A stretch of 38,194 nucleotides of DNA from assembly GCA_947174945.1 (NCBI GenBank), contig CAMWKZ010000025.1, positions 1-38,194 on the forward strand, given 5' to 3'. This document shows positions 1 through 8,656 of the stretch, piece by piece. Both the position numbers and the translations under genes were made by a program. How positions within the stretch are numbered: position 1 is the first letter of the stretch; every line of letters begins with the position of its first letter. The notes below the pieces were generated by a model. That model did not search any database. It was not told the DNA's origin and saw nothing but the letters and a program-made list of their open reading frames with translations. The stretch is from an uncultured Prevotellaceae bacterium. Lineage in GTDB: Bacteria; Bacteroidota; Bacteroidia; Bacteroidales; Bacteroidaceae.

Positions 1-1
1 C

Positions 2-52
2 CTTGCTCACATTCACAAGTTGGGTAAGGAAATGATGGCTGCTTGTTTCTAA
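2..52 (+). CDS. Possible C-terminal tail of a gene entering from the left
   Basis: Reading from base 2, a plus-strand frame stays open for 16 codons and ends in TAA at 50-52; the visible tail is LAHIHKLGKEMMAACF. It could be the end of a gene converging on the MFS gene, but so short a stretch can be open by chance. A minus-strand promoter motif at 87-94 points the other way, so the direction of the neighbouring gene is unresolved. Confidence 0.25.
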   Translation, partial: LAHIHKLGKEMMAACF

Positions 53-86
53 TTTCCCCTTTAAGATTAATTCTCTTAGTTCGGTA

Positions 87-94
87 CAAAGTTA
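87..94 (-). promoter_or_regulatory. Candidate -7 promoter element facing left
   Basis: The minus strand reads TAACTTTG, which matches the Bacteroidetes -7 consensus TAnnTTTG. It would drive a gene beyond the left edge. No clear TTTG lies about 20 bp upstream, and no ATG start is visible on the minus strand before the edge, so this is tentative. Confidence 0.3.
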
Positions 95-132
95 CTACAT
101 TTATTGGTAATTGTAGTATGTTTGTACGGGGC

Positions 133-1344
133 TTACTCCAGCTGATGGCGGAGGAAGAAGCGGCGGGTTTTGAGGAAGTAGAGGGCTACGCCCAAGAGGT
201 TGATGAGGGAGACGGTCCAGAAGGCGGTGGAGTAGCCTGACAGTTCGGAGAGGATGCCGCCAGCGAGCACGCCGAGACCCATGCCGATGTCCCACGAGAT
301 GAGGATGGTGGAGTTGGCGGTGCCGCGCTCGTTGTGGTGGGCCACGCTAATCATCATGTTCTGGAAGGCGGGCCACAGGTGGCCGTTGCCCAGTCCGATG
401 AGGAGGGCGGAGCCGTAGTAGCCTGCGAGGGGCAGGGACTGGGAGGCGATGCCGAGCTGCTGGGCGAGGGTGGGCAGGAGGATGAACAGGGTGTAGCCGA
501 CGAGCGAGATGACCATGCCCTCGGAGGCGTTGTGGGTGAGGCGGCCTTGGCGCAGTGCCTTGCCACCTTGCAGTCGCGAGAGCATGAGGCCGACGGCGCA
601 GAGCATGAACCACGTGCCCGTGCCGCCCGTCATGTGGAGCACCTGCTTGCCGTAGATGGCCAGATAGTTGCTGAGCACGCCGAAGCAGAAGCCGAAGAAC
701 ACCATGTTGACGCCGATGAGCCAGCCGCGACGCAGGAAGAAGCGGTCGAGCGACAGCTTCTGAGGGGCTGCGGTGGTCTCGCGGGGGCGCAGCTTGACGG
801 TGGCGTCGACGGTTAGCCCGAAGAGGGCGATGGCAAAGGCGAGCCAGAAAAGCAGCTGGAAGTTGTGGGTCTGTGAATAGACGAAGATGGCGAAGGTGGG
901 CGAGATGGCCATTGCGAGGTTGTTGGACAGCCCGTAGTAGCCGATGCCCTCGTTGCGCCGCGAGGATGGCAGCACGTCGATGGCCACGGTCGAGTTGGCC
1001 ACGGTGACGGCTCCGAAGGGGCCTCCGTGCAGGGTGCGCACGAGGGTGAACAGCAGGAGGGTGGAGGCGGCCAGATAGCCTGCGAAGAAGATGGCGAAGG
1101 CGGAGTAGGCGGCGAGCAGCACGGTGCGCCGCGGGAAGGAGTCGACCATGTAGCCGCTGAAGGGTCGGAACAGCAGGGCGGTGACGGTGTAGCCCGACAA
1201 GACCAGCCCTATCACGTCCTTAGTGGCCCCGAAGGTCTCGTGCAGATAGAGGGGCAGCAGGGGTGTGAGCAGGTAGAAGGCGAAGAACAGCGCAAAGTTG
1301 GCCGTCATCACCTTGCAGTAGTTGCGGTTCCAGAGACGTTCCAT
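133..1344 (-). CDS. MFS transporter (last gene of hisGDC operon)
   Basis: A 403-residue inner-membrane major facilitator with about 12 hydrophobic segments. The loop between helices 2 and 3 carries a motif-A-like GYMVDSFPRR. The substrate cannot be read from the sequence; sugar- and drug-efflux subfamilies are both possible. Its ATG overlaps the hisC stop by one base (TGATG), so it is very probably translationally coupled to hisC and transcribed with the histidine genes. In many Bacteroidales hisB follows hisC, and here this transporter takes that position. A role in export or import of a histidine-related metabolite is a guess from context only. Confidence 0.88.
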   Translation of the reverse strand: MERLWNRNYCKVMTANFALFFAFYLLTPLLPLYLHETFGATKDVIGLVLSGYTVTALLFRPFSGYMVDSFPRRTVLLAAYSAFAIFFAGYLAASTLLLFTLVRTLHGGPFGAVTVANSTVAIDVLPSSRRNEGIGYYGLSNNLAMAISPTFAIFVYSQTHNFQLLFWLAFAIALFGLTVDATVKLRPRETTAAPQKLSLDRFFLRRGWLIGVNMVFFGFCFGVLSNYLAIYGKQVLHMTGGTGTWFMLCAVGLMLSRLQGGKALRQGRLTHNASEGMVISLVGYTLFILLPTLAQQLGIASQSLPLAGYYGSALLIGLGNGHLWPAFQNMMISVAHHNERGTANSTILISWDIGMGLGVLAGGILSELSGYSTAFWTVSLINLLGVALYFLKTRRFFLRHQLE

Positions 1345-2378
1345 CAGTATTGGCGCAGTGCGGCCAGCAGCTCAGTGTTCTCGGTGCGGGTGCCGATGGT
1401 GATGCGCAGGCAGTTGCGGCAGAGCTGCACGCGGGTGCGGTTGCGCACGATGATACCGCGGTCTACCAAGTAGTCGTAGATGGCCTGTGCATCGGTCATG
1501 CGGGCGAGGAAGAAGTTGGCATCGGTGCGGTAGACGTGCTCGCATACGGGCAGCTGGCTGAACGCACTCATCAGCCGTGTGCGCTCCTCGAGCAGCGTCT
1601 TCACCCACTTGTCCACCTCGAAGGGGTCTTTCAGCATCTCGATGGCCTGTTGCTGGGTCAGCAGATTGATGTTGTAGGGGTACTTCACCTTATTATAGAT
1701 GGCCACGATGTCAGCCGAGGCAAAGGCCATGCCCAGTCGGATGGCTGCACCGCCCCACGCCTTCGACATGGTCTGCATGACGATGAGGTTGGGGTGAGTG
1801 GGCAGTTCCTGTCGCATGGACTGCTGCTGGGCGAAGTCGATGTAGGCTTCGTCGACGATGACGATGCCCTCGAACTGCTCCACCACGCGCAGCATTTCGT
1901 CGCGGTTGAGCGAGTTGCCCGTGGGGTTGTTGGGCGAGCAGAGCCAGATGAGCTTGGTGTGGTTGTCGCAGGCGGCCAGCAGCTGGTCGGCTGAGAACTG
2001 GAAGCGGTCGTCGAGCAGCACGGTGCGATACTCCACGTCGTTCACGTCGGCGCACACCTGATACATGCCGTATGACGGGGCGATGGCCACCACATTGTCA
2101 ACGCCGGGCTGACAGAAGACGCGGTAGGCGAGGTCGATGGCCTCGTCGCTGCCGTTGCCGAGGAACAGCATGTCCTCGGGCACGCCCTTCACCTGCGACA
2201 GCAGCCGCTTCAGTTCGCGCTGCAGCGGGTCGGGGTATCGGTTGTAGGGTGCGTTGTATGGGTTCTCGTTGGCATCGAGGAACACGTGCGCCTCCTTGCC
2301 CGAGTATTCGTCGCGTGCCGACGAGTAGGGGGCCAGCCCCCAGATGTTGCGTCTGACTAATTGCTCTAAGGGTTTCAT
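1344..2378 (-). CDS. hisC: Histidinol-phosphate aminotransferase
   Basis: A PLP-dependent class I/II aminotransferase of 344 residues, normal length for HisC. It converts imidazole acetol phosphate and glutamate to histidinol phosphate and 2-oxoglutarate in the cytoplasm. Visible family marks are SPNNPTGN (about 148-155), the VDEAYIDFA aspartate/tyrosine motif (about 175-183) and the PLP-binding lysine in SKAWGG (K206). It starts 14 bp after the hisD stop and overlaps the next gene by one base, placing it in a hisG-hisD-hisC-MFS operon. Confidence 0.96.
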   Translation of the reverse strand: MKPLEQLVRRNIWGLAPYSSARDEYSGKEAHVFLDANENPYNAPYNRYPDPLQRELKRLLSQVKGVPEDMLFLGNGSDEAIDLAYRVFCQPGVDNVVAIAPSYGMYQVCADVNDVEYRTVLLDDRFQFSADQLLAACDNHTKLIWLCSPNNPTGNSLNRDEMLRVVEQFEGIVIVDEAYIDFAQQQSMRQELPTHPNLIVMQTMSKAWGGAAIRLGMAFASADIVAIYNKVKYPYNINLLTQQQAIEMLKDPFEVDKWVKTLLEERTRLMSAFSQLPVCEHVYRTDANFFLARMTDAQAIYDYLVDRGIIVRNRTRVQLCRNCLRITIGTRTENTELLAALRQY

Positions 2379-2392
2379 CGTCGTATGGTGTT

Positions 2393-3688
2393 TCAGTCTT
2401 TCAATTCCTCAATGGCCCTGATGCGCACGCTCATGGCGCGCTTGTGGGCGTCCAGCTGCTCGGCCTCGGCCATTAGCTCCACCGCTCGCCCGATGTGGCC
2501 GATGCCCTCGGCGGTCAGGTGCTGGAAGGTTATCTTGCGGCAGTAGGAGTCGAGATTGACGCCGTTGTAGGCCGTGGCATAGCCGTGGGTGGGCAGCGTG
2601 TGGTTGGTGCCGCTGGCATAGTCGCCGGCACTCTCGCAGGCGTATGGGCCGAGGAACACGCTGCCGGCGTTGACGACCCGCTCGGCCATCTGCTCATAGT
2701 CCTTGACCTGCAATATCAGGTGCTCGGGGGCGTAGGCGTTGCTCAGTGCCAGCATCTCGTCGGCAGAGCTGACGAGCACGTAGCAGCTGTTGTCGAGCGC
2801 CTTGGCCGCCATGTCGCGGCGGGGCAGCTCCTGCAGTTGTCGCTCCACCTCCTGCTGCACCTCGTGCATTTTCTGCTCGGAGGTGGTGATGAAGAGCACC
2901 TGCGAGTCGGCCCCGTGCTCGGCCTGCGACAGCAGGTCGGCGGCTACAAAATCGGCCCGGGCAGTGTCATCGGCCAGTACACACACTTCTGACGGGCCGG
3001 CTGGCATATCAATTGCCACTTCGCCCACACTGACCATCGACTTTGCAGCCATGACGTATTGGTTGCCCGGGCCGAATATCTTGTAAACCTTGGGGACGGT
3101 CTCGGTGCCGTAGGCCATAGCGCCGATGGCCTGCACACCTCCTATCTTATATATTTTGCTGACCCCTGCAATGCGGGCGGCCACGAGGATGGCGGGGTTG
3201 ACGCGCCCTTCACTATTCGGGGGCGTGCATAGCACTATCTCGCGACAACCGGCTATCTTGGCCGGTGTGGCCAGCATCAGCACGGTGGAGAATAGCGGTG
3301 CGGTGCCGCCGGGAATGTATAGCCCGACGCGCTCGATGGGCACGCTCTTCTGCCAGCAGACCACGCCCTCCTGCGTCTTGACCTTCTGTCCGACGAAGCG
3401 TTGCGACACGTGGAATACCTTGATGTTGTGGTGGGCCAGTATGATGGCGTCGTGCAGCTCGCTGCTCACCAGCTGTTCGGCCTCCTCCATTTCCTGCTCG
3501 GTCACGGCGAGGCTGTCGAGCTGTGCATGGTCGAACTTCAGTTCATACTCGCGCACGGCCTCGTCGCCGCGCTGTTTCACGTCGGCCAGCACCGTGGCTA
3601 CGGTCTCGTTCAGCCTTGTGAGGTCCAGTCGCGGACGCTCCGTAATCTCGGCCCACTGTTCGTGCGAGGGGTATCTGTATATCTTCAT
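2393..3688 (-). CDS. hisD: Histidinol dehydrogenase
   Basis: A 431-residue protein of the length expected for HisD, the Zn- and NAD-dependent enzyme that oxidises L-histidinol twice to L-histidine, the last step of the pathway. Characteristic segments are the glycine-rich [41 protein letters not shown] and [15 protein letters not shown], which carry the conserved histidines and acidic residues of the metal and substrate site. It starts 13 bp after the hisG stop and lies 14 bp before hisC, so it is in the same operon. Confidence 0.97.
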   Translation of the reverse strand: MKIYRYPSHEQWAEITERPRLDLTRLNETVATVLADVKQRGDEAVREYELKFDHAQLDSLAVTEQEMEEAEQLVSSELHDAIILAHHNIKVFHVSQRFVGQKVKTQEGVVCWQKSVPIERVGLYIPGGTAPLFSTVLMLATPAKIAGCREIVLCTPPNSEGRVNPAILVAARIAGVSKIYKIGGVQAIGAMAYGTETVPKVYKIFGPGNQYVMAAKSMVSVGEVAIDMPAGPSEVCVLADDTARADFVAADLLSQAEHGADSQVLFITTSEQKMHEVQQEVERQLQELPRRDMAAKALDNSCYVLVSSADEMLALSNAYAPEHLILQVKDYEQMAERVVNAGSVFLGPYACESAGDYASGTNHTLPTHGYATAYNGVNLDSYCRKITFQHLTAEGIGHIGRAVELMAEAEQLDAHKRAMSVRIRAIEELKD

Positions 3689-3701
3689 AACTCAATGGGT
3701 G

Positions 3702-4553
3702 TCAAAGAATCATCTTCTCAATCGGGGTGACCAGTATGCCCTGTGCGCCCATGTCCTTCAGCTTGCCTATGATGGCCCAGAAGCACTTTTGGTCTAAGAC
3801 CGTGTGAACGGAGCACCAGTCGTCGTCGGCCAGCGGTATGATGGTGGGGCTCTTCAGTCCGGGCAGCACGCTGACTATCTCTTGCAGCCGTGCCTTGGGC
3901 ACGTTCATGCTGACGTACTTCTTGTCCTCGGCGTCCTTGACGGCCTTGAATCGGAACAGCATCTCGTCCAGCGTGGCACGCTTGTCAGCCGACAGCTGCT
4001 TGTTGCCAATGAGCAGCGCCTCGCTCTGCATCACCACCTCCACCTCGCGCAGGTTGTTGCTGACCAGCGTCGAGCCTGACGACACGATGTCGAAGATGCC
4101 GTCGGCCAGCCCGATGCCCGGGCTGATTTCCACCGAGCCGGTGATGACGTGTATGTCGCAGTTGATGCCCTTGTCGGCCATGAACTGGCGCAGGATGTTG
4201 GGGTACGACGTGGCTACCTTGCGCCCGTTGAACCACTCCACGCCCTGATAGTCAATCTCCTTGGGTATGGCCAGCGACAGGCGGCAGCGCGAAAAGCCGA
4301 GGCGCGATATGATGTCGCAGTCCTCGCCACGCTCCACGTACTCGTTTTCGCCCACCACGCCGATGTCGGCCACGCCCGATGCCACCGACTGGGGTATGTC
4401 GTCGTCGCGCAGGTAGAGCACTTCTAAGGGGAAGTTTCTCGACTGGACCAGCAGTGTGCGCTTCGATGCGCTCACCTTGATGTCGGCCTCGGCCAGCAGG
4501 CCCATTGTGTCGTCAAACAGTCGGCCTTTCGACTGTACAGCTATTCTTAACAT
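3702..4553 (-). CDS. hisG: ATP phosphoribosyltransferase, long form
   Basis: A 283-residue HisG that condenses ATP and PRPP to phosphoribosyl-ATP, the committed step of histidine synthesis. The N-terminal catalytic part begins MLRIAVQSKGRLFDD. The length and a C-terminal regulatory segment (from about 210, ending GAQGILVTPIEKMIL) identify the long form, which is normally histidine-inhibited and independent of HisZ. It is the first gene of the minus-strand hisG-hisD-hisC-MFS unit. A well-formed promoter lies about 35 bp upstream and a 22-bp tandem array beyond that. No leader peptide or attenuator is visible in the short leader. Confidence 0.96.
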   Translation of the reverse strand: MLRIAVQSKGRLFDDTMGLLAEADIKVSASKRTLLVQSRNFPLEVLYLRDDDIPQSVASGVADIGVVGENEYVERGEDCDIISRLGFSRCRLSLAIPKEIDYQGVEWFNGRKVATSYPNILRQFMADKGINCDIHVITGSVEISPGIGLADGIFDIVSSGSTLVSNNLREVEVVMQSEALLIGNKQLSADKRATLDEMLFRFKAVKDAEDKKYVSMNVPKARLQEIVSVLPGLKSPTIIPLADDDWCSVHTVLDQKCFWAIIGKLKDMGAQGILVTPIEKMIL

Positions 4554-4588
4554 GGTTTGTTTTCTCCTCTAATTTAGAATTGTGGCTG

Positions 4589-4619
4589 CAAAGTTACGAA
4601 AAAGCGGGAGAAATGCAAA
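4589..4619 (-). promoter_or_regulatory. hisG promoter
   Basis: On the minus strand a TTTG (-33) is followed after 19 bp by TAACTTTG (-7, 4596-4589), a textbook Bacteroidetes promoter. Transcription would start near 4584, giving a leader of about 30 nt before hisG. Confidence 0.75.
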
Positions 4620-4654
4620 GGGAAAAGCCATTTTTATTTACTTTGCACATTCAG

Positions 4655-4830
4655 CGGACGTGCTCGGCACCATGCACGGACACGCTCGGCATCATGTGCG
4701 GACGCACTCGGCACCATGTACGGACGCACTCGGCACCATGCACGGACGCGCTCGGCACCATGTGCGGACGTGCTCGGCATCATGTACGGACAGGCTCGGC
4801 ATCATGTACGGACACGCTCGGCACTCAATA
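4655..4830. repeat. 22-bp tandem repeat array 1 (about 8 units)
   Basis: Units start at 4655, 4677, 4699, 4721, 4743, 4765, 4787 and 4809 with an exact 22-bp period; the last is incomplete. Each begins CGGAC, then three variable bases, then CTCGGCAYCATG and two variable bases. There are no spacers. The array lies between two divergent promoters (hisG to the left, MltF-like to the right), 36-37 bp from each. Every plus-strand frame stays open through it, giving meaningless peptides with a 22-residue period; I do not treat these as genes. Arrays at 15888 and 34823 share the period and the core. Confidence 0.93.
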
Positions 4831-4840
4831 TTCCCGTGGT

Positions 4841-4875
4841 TTTGCCGATATTTCAGGATTATTGCTTACCTTTGC
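4841..4875 (+). promoter_or_regulatory. Promoter of the MltF-like gene
   Basis: TTTG at 4841-4844 and TACCTTTG at 4868-4875, spaced by 23 bp. The predicted start of transcription (about 4880) coincides with the GTG start codon at 4879, so the mRNA may be leaderless. Confidence 0.65.
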
Positions 4876-4878
4876 AGC

Positions 4879-6018
4879 GTGAAATGGCATATCATACCGA
4901 TAGTGGCGCTGGCAGTGCTCAGCCAGTCGTGCGGGCAGAAGCGACAGCAGCCCGTGGTCGCACCGTGGGGTGAGATAACGGACTCGATACCTGCCGACGA
5001 CAGCTTCGACCTCGACGAGATACAGCGCAACGGCGAGCTGATAGCACTGACGCTGACGGGGCCCGAGACGTACTACGACTATCGGGGCCGCCACTTGGGT
5101 GCGCAATACCTGCTGGCGCAACGCTTTGCCGACAAGCTGGGCGTGAGGCTGCGCATGGAGGTGTGCCGCGACACGGCAGAGCTTGTCCGCCGACTGGCCG
5201 ACGGCGAGGCCGACATCGTGTGCTATCCCATGACGAAGAGCGGGGTGGGGTGGCTCGTCGGCACCGACAAGGACGAGCTGCGGCGCGAGCTGGAGGCATG
5301 GTACAAGCCAGCAATGCTGGCCGAGGTGAAGAAGCAGGAGGACTTTCTGCTGTCGGCACGGGCCGTGCGCCGACGGGTGTTCTCGCCCATGCTCAACCGT
5401 GCCGGTGGCATCATATCGCACTACGACGGCCACTTCCAGCGTCATGCAGCCACCATCCGATGGGACTGGCGACTGCTGGCAGCCCAGTGCTATCAGGAGT
5501 CGACATTCGACCCGCAGGCACGCTCATGGGCTGGCGCCTGTGGTCTGATGCAAATCATGCCCACGACGGCTGACCATCTGGGGTTGCCACGCGCCAGCAT
5601 CTTCGACCCCGAGCAGAACATAGCCGCGGCGGTCAAATATCTGGGCGAGCTGGAGCGCAACTTCGCCGACATTCGTGAGCACGCCGAGCGCACCAAGTTT
5701 GTGCTGGCAGCCTACAACGGCGGCCACTTCCACATACGCGACGCAATGGCGCTGGCACGCAAGGACGGGCGCAACCCCCAGCGGTGGCACGACGTGGAGC
5801 CATACGTGCTGGGGCTTAGTCGGCCCGAGTATTACAACGACCCCGTGGTGCGCTACGGCTATATGCGAGGCTCGGAGACGGTGGACTACGTGCGCAAGAT
5901 TCATGAGCGATGGAACGGCTACCGAGGGGTCAAGACCGTCAGGCAGGTCAGTGGGCCGCAGGGCGTTCCACAGAAAGCCAAGCGCGAGCGCAAGCAAAAG
6001 TATAAGTTGAGTGAGTAA
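4879..6018 (+). CDS. MltF-like membrane-bound lytic transglycosylase, lipoprotein
   Basis: A 379-residue peptidoglycan lytic transglycosylase. A GTG start is chosen because it begins a signal peptide (MKWHIIPIVALAVLSQSC) ending in a probable lipidated Cys18, just after a promoter motif; the open frame upstream is only repeat array. Residues about 46-160 resemble one lobe of a solute-binding domain, with ALTLTGPETYYDYRG and the GEADIVCYPMT segment. Residues about 190-370 are a goose-lysozyme-like SLT domain with catalytic Glu207 in CYQESTFDPQA, then GLMQIMPTTA and VLAAYNGG. The binding domain looks shortened compared with typical MltF, lacking much of the second lobe. Expected to be anchored in the outer membrane and to cleave glycan strands. 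Confidence 0.88.
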   Translation: MKWHIIPIVALAVLSQSCGQKRQQPVVAPWGEITDSIPADDSFDLDEIQRNGELIALTLTGPETYYDYRGRHLGAQYLLAQRFADKLGVRLRMEVCRDTAELVRRLADGEADIVCYPMTKSGVGWLVGTDKDELRRELEAWYKPAMLAEVKKQEDFLLSARAVRRRVFSPMLNRAGGIISHYDGHFQRHAATIRWDWRLLAAQCYQESTFDPQARSWAGACGLMQIMPTTADHLGLPRASIFDPEQNIAAAVKYLGELERNFADIREHAERTKFVLAAYNGGHFHIRDAMALARKDGRNPQRWHDVEPYVLGLSRPEYYNDPVVRYGYMRGSETVDYVRKIHERWNGYRGVKTVRQVSGPQGVPQKAKRERKQKYKLSE

Positions 6019-6070
6019 AGAAAGCCCGTTCAGCGAATGGCCAAAGCCCGCTGAATAGCCCAACAAAAAA

Positions 6071-6094
6071 GCCCCTTCCCAAGTGGGAAAGGGC
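6071..6094. terminator. Bidirectional terminator between the MltF-like gene and galK
   Basis: GCCCCTTCCC (6071-6080) pairs with GGGAAAGGGC (6085-6094) with one mismatch and a 4-base loop, flanked by AAAAAA on the left and TTTCTT on the right. It sits between convergent genes and can serve both. A smaller TTCAGCG/CGCTGAA hairpin lies just before it at 6029-6055. Confidence 0.8.
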
Positions 6095-6120
6095 TTTCTT
6101 ATATCATCGCATTAGGCGCG

Positions 6121-7287
6121 TTAGCACAGCTTGCGCGAACCGTCGCCAATCACCACGTCGTACACCTTCGGCTCGTGACCGTACTTCTCGTTGAAGCGCT
6201 TCTTGGCGTCCTCGATGAACTGCTTGTACAGGTCGTTGCGCACAAGGTTGATAGTGCAGCCGCCGAAGCCACCGCCCATGATGCGCGAACCCGTCACACC
6301 GTTCTCCTTGGCCACCTCGTTCAGGAAGTCAAGCTCCTCGCAGCTCACCTCGTAGTCCTTCGACAAGCCCTCGTGCGTCAGGTACATCATCTCGCCAACC
6401 TTCTCGTAGTCACCCTCCTCAAGGGCGGCACACACGGCCAGCACGCGGTCTTTCTCGCCCAGCACAAACTTGGCACGCTTGTAGTCCTCTTCGCCCACCT
6501 CGGCACGCACCTCGTCCAGCTGCTCCCATGTGCAGTCGCGCAGCGTCTCATACTTGCCCTCGGGGTGCTTCGCCTGAATGTGCTTCACCACGTTCTCGCA
6601 CGAGTTGCGGCGGTCGTTGTAGGGCGAGCCGGCCAGCTGGTGCTTCACCACCGAGTCCAGCAGCACCAGACGGTAGCCGTCGGGCTTGAAGGGGAAGTAC
6701 TCAAACTCACGCGAGCGGCAGTCCAGACGCATCAGGCAGCCAGCCTTGCCAAAGACCGAGGCAAACTGGTCCATGATGCCGCAGTTCACACCGCAGTAGT
6801 TATGCTCCGTAGCCTGTCCGGCCAGCGCCATGTCCCACTGGCTCACCTTGTTGTCGCCGAAGATGTCGTTCAGTCCATAGGCAAAGCAGCTCTCCATGGC
6901 AGCCGACGACGACATACCAGCCCCAAGGGGCACGTCGCCGGCAAAGGCAATGTTGAAGCCCTTCACGGGCACGCCCAGCTTCATCATCTCCAGCGCAATG
7001 CCGTAGATGTAGCGAGCCCACGAAGCCTTAGGCCCTGCGGGGTCAGACAGCTTGAAGTCCACGCGGTCCTTCAGGTCAATGGCGTATGCCATCACCGTGT
7101 CCTCCGTGCCGTTGGCACGCATCTCGGCCATGATGCCCTTGTCCACAGCCCCGGGGAACACGAAGCCCCCGTTATAGTCGGTGTGCTCACCAATCAGGTT
7201 AATACGTCCGGGCGAGGCATACACATTGCCCGTCTTGCCGTCAAAGTGCTTGATGAAGCGACTTCTTACAAATTCAATGTCCATCAT
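6121..7287 (-). CDS. galK: Galactokinase
   Basis: A 388-residue GHMP kinase that phosphorylates galactose to galactose 1-phosphate with ATP (Leloir pathway). It shows the galactokinase signature GRINLIGEHTDYNGG (27-41), the ATP loop PLGAGMSSSAAMES (from 120), the catalytic aspartate region NCGIMDQFAS and the C-terminal GSRIMGGGFGGCTINLV motif. It is the last gene of galM-transporter-galK, 31 bp after the transporter. No galT is present in the window, so uridylyl transfer must be encoded elsewhere. Confidence 0.97.
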   Translation of the reverse strand: MMDIEFVRSRFIKHFDGKTGNVYASPGRINLIGEHTDYNGGFVFPGAVDKGIMAEMRANGTEDTVMAYAIDLKDRVDFKLSDPAGPKASWARYIYGIALEMMKLGVPVKGFNIAFAGDVPLGAGMSSSAAMESCFAYGLNDIFGDNKVSQWDMALAGQATEHNYCGVNCGIMDQFASVFGKAGCLMRLDCRSREFEYFPFKPDGYRLVLLDSVVKHQLAGSPYNDRRNSCENVVKHIQAKHPEGKYETLRDCTWEQLDEVRAEVGEEDYKRAKFVLGEKDRVLAVCAALEEGDYEKVGEMMYLTHEGLSKDYEVSCEELDFLNEVAKENGVTGSRIMGGGFGGCTINLVRNDLYKQFIEDAKKRFNEKYGHEPKVYDVVIGDGSRKLC

Positions 7288-7318
7288 AATTCGTTTGTTT
7301 TAATGGTTAGTAAATCAA

Positions 7319-8629
7319 TTAGTCAACTGGAATGTCCTTGTTCACGTTCTTGCAGCCAATAAGGGCGTAGTAGAACATATAGGCCATGGCAAGCAGATAG
7401 ACAAAGTAGCTCGGCATATAGCCCATAAAGTTAGAGAACCAGCCCTGTATCAGAGGCAGCACGCCACCGCCGACCACCATCATCATGAAGATGCCCGAGG
7501 CCTGAGCCGTGTACTTGCCAAGCCCCTCGGTGGCAAGGTTGAAGATAGAAGCCCACATGATAGACGTACACAGGCCGCACAGCACCAGCAACAGCGCACT
7601 GACGGGAACGACAGCCGACGTCAGCGAGAACGTCATGATGTTGAACAGCGGCATGGCCACCGTCGTCGTCTTAGGCATGAACATGGCAGCCAGAATCAGA
7701 ATCATGCCCACGAAGGTAGTGCCCAGCATCAGTTGGCGCGACGACACCTTGCCCGCAATGAAGCCCGACACCAGACGGCCACAGAGCATCAGCAGCCAGT
7801 ACATGGCAGCCACCGCACCACCAATCGTGGCAGCGTTGGCCAGCAATCCCGCGCCCTTGTCCGTCGTGTCCGACAGGTAGAAATTCAGCGCACCGGGGAT
7901 GCCCACCTCAACGCCCACGTAGACGAAGATGGCAATAACACCCAGCGTGCAGTGGCGGAACGACCACGGCGAGTACTCAAACTTGGTGTCGGCAGTCACC
8001 TTGCCCAGCTCGGGGTCCTCGATGGGGATGAACGTCAGGATGCAGAAAGCCGCTGCAAACACAGCCATGGCGATGTAGAGCACCAAGTTAACGTCGGCCA
8101 TCTGGGTCGACTTCGTCACCTCGCCAATCAGCGCACCCACCAGCATCGGGGTCAGCGTGCCCGTCAGCGAGTTCAGCGTACCGCCAATCAGGTTCAGCTG
8201 GTTGCCACGGTTGCCACCGCCGCCCAGCAGGTTCAGCATCGGGTTCACCACCGTGTTCAGGATGCAGACCGAGAAGCCCGATACAAAAGCTCCCAGCAGA
8301 TACACGCAGAAACCTGCGATGCCTGTTGGGAAGCTGCTTATAAACTGGATAAGCACACCGAAGAAGCCCACGGCAATACCTATCAATGCCGATTTCTTGT
8401 AGCCTATCTTCGTCAGCATCTTGCCGGCGGGAATACCCATGAACAGGTAGGCAAAGAAATTCATGAAGTTACCCATCATGCCCAGCATGTTGTTGCCGTC
8501 AATGCCCGGCTGGCTCTTCCAGATAACGCCGATGGGAGCACCAAGATTGGTTACAAACGCAATCATGGCATAGAGGAAGAACATCGTCACAATAGCGATA
8601 ATGCTTCCGTTCGTCTTTTGATTACTCAT
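7319..8629 (-). CDS. FHS-family sugar MFS transporter (glucose/galactose type)
   Basis: A 436-residue inner-membrane permease with about 12 hydrophobic segments, resembling the FucP/GluP branch (FHS) of the major facilitators. The first cytoplasmic loop region contains GIPAGKMLTKIGYKKS. Its position between an aldose 1-epimerase and galactokinase indicates uptake of galactose or glucose by proton symport; the exact sugar is inferred from context. It starts 27 bp after galM. Confidence 0.9.
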   Translation of the reverse strand: MSNQKTNGSIIAIVTMFFLYAMIAFVTNLGAPIGVIWKSQPGIDGNNMLGMMGNFMNFFAYLFMGIPAGKMLTKIGYKKSALIGIAVGFFGVLIQFISSFPTGIAGFCVYLLGAFVSGFSVCILNTVVNPMLNLLGGGGNRGNQLNLIGGTLNSLTGTLTPMLVGALIGEVTKSTQMADVNLVLYIAMAVFAAAFCILTFIPIEDPELGKVTADTKFEYSPWSFRHCTLGVIAIFVYVGVEVGIPGALNFYLSDTTDKGAGLLANAATIGGAVAAMYWLLMLCGRLVSGFIAGKVSSRQLMLGTTFVGMILILAAMFMPKTTTVAMPLFNIMTFSLTSAVVPVSALLLVLCGLCTSIMWASIFNLATEGLGKYTAQASGIFMMMVVGGGVLPLIQGWFSNFMGYMPSYFVYLLAMAYMFYYALIGCKNVNKDIPVD

Positions 8630-8656
8630 AATTATATAGTATAGTTTGTTTTGCGA

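Noticed and set aside
4655..4830. CRISPR array
   Set aside because: Units follow each other without unique spacers, the period is only 22 bp, and no cas gene is near; the same applies to the arrays at 15888 and 34823.
6175..7362. Long plus-strand open frame opposite galK (and similar ones opposite galM, folC, lysC and the RepA-like gene)
   Set aside because: These arise from the GC-rich third codon positions of the true genes; their translations are low-complexity and His/Val/Leu-rich with no family motifs.
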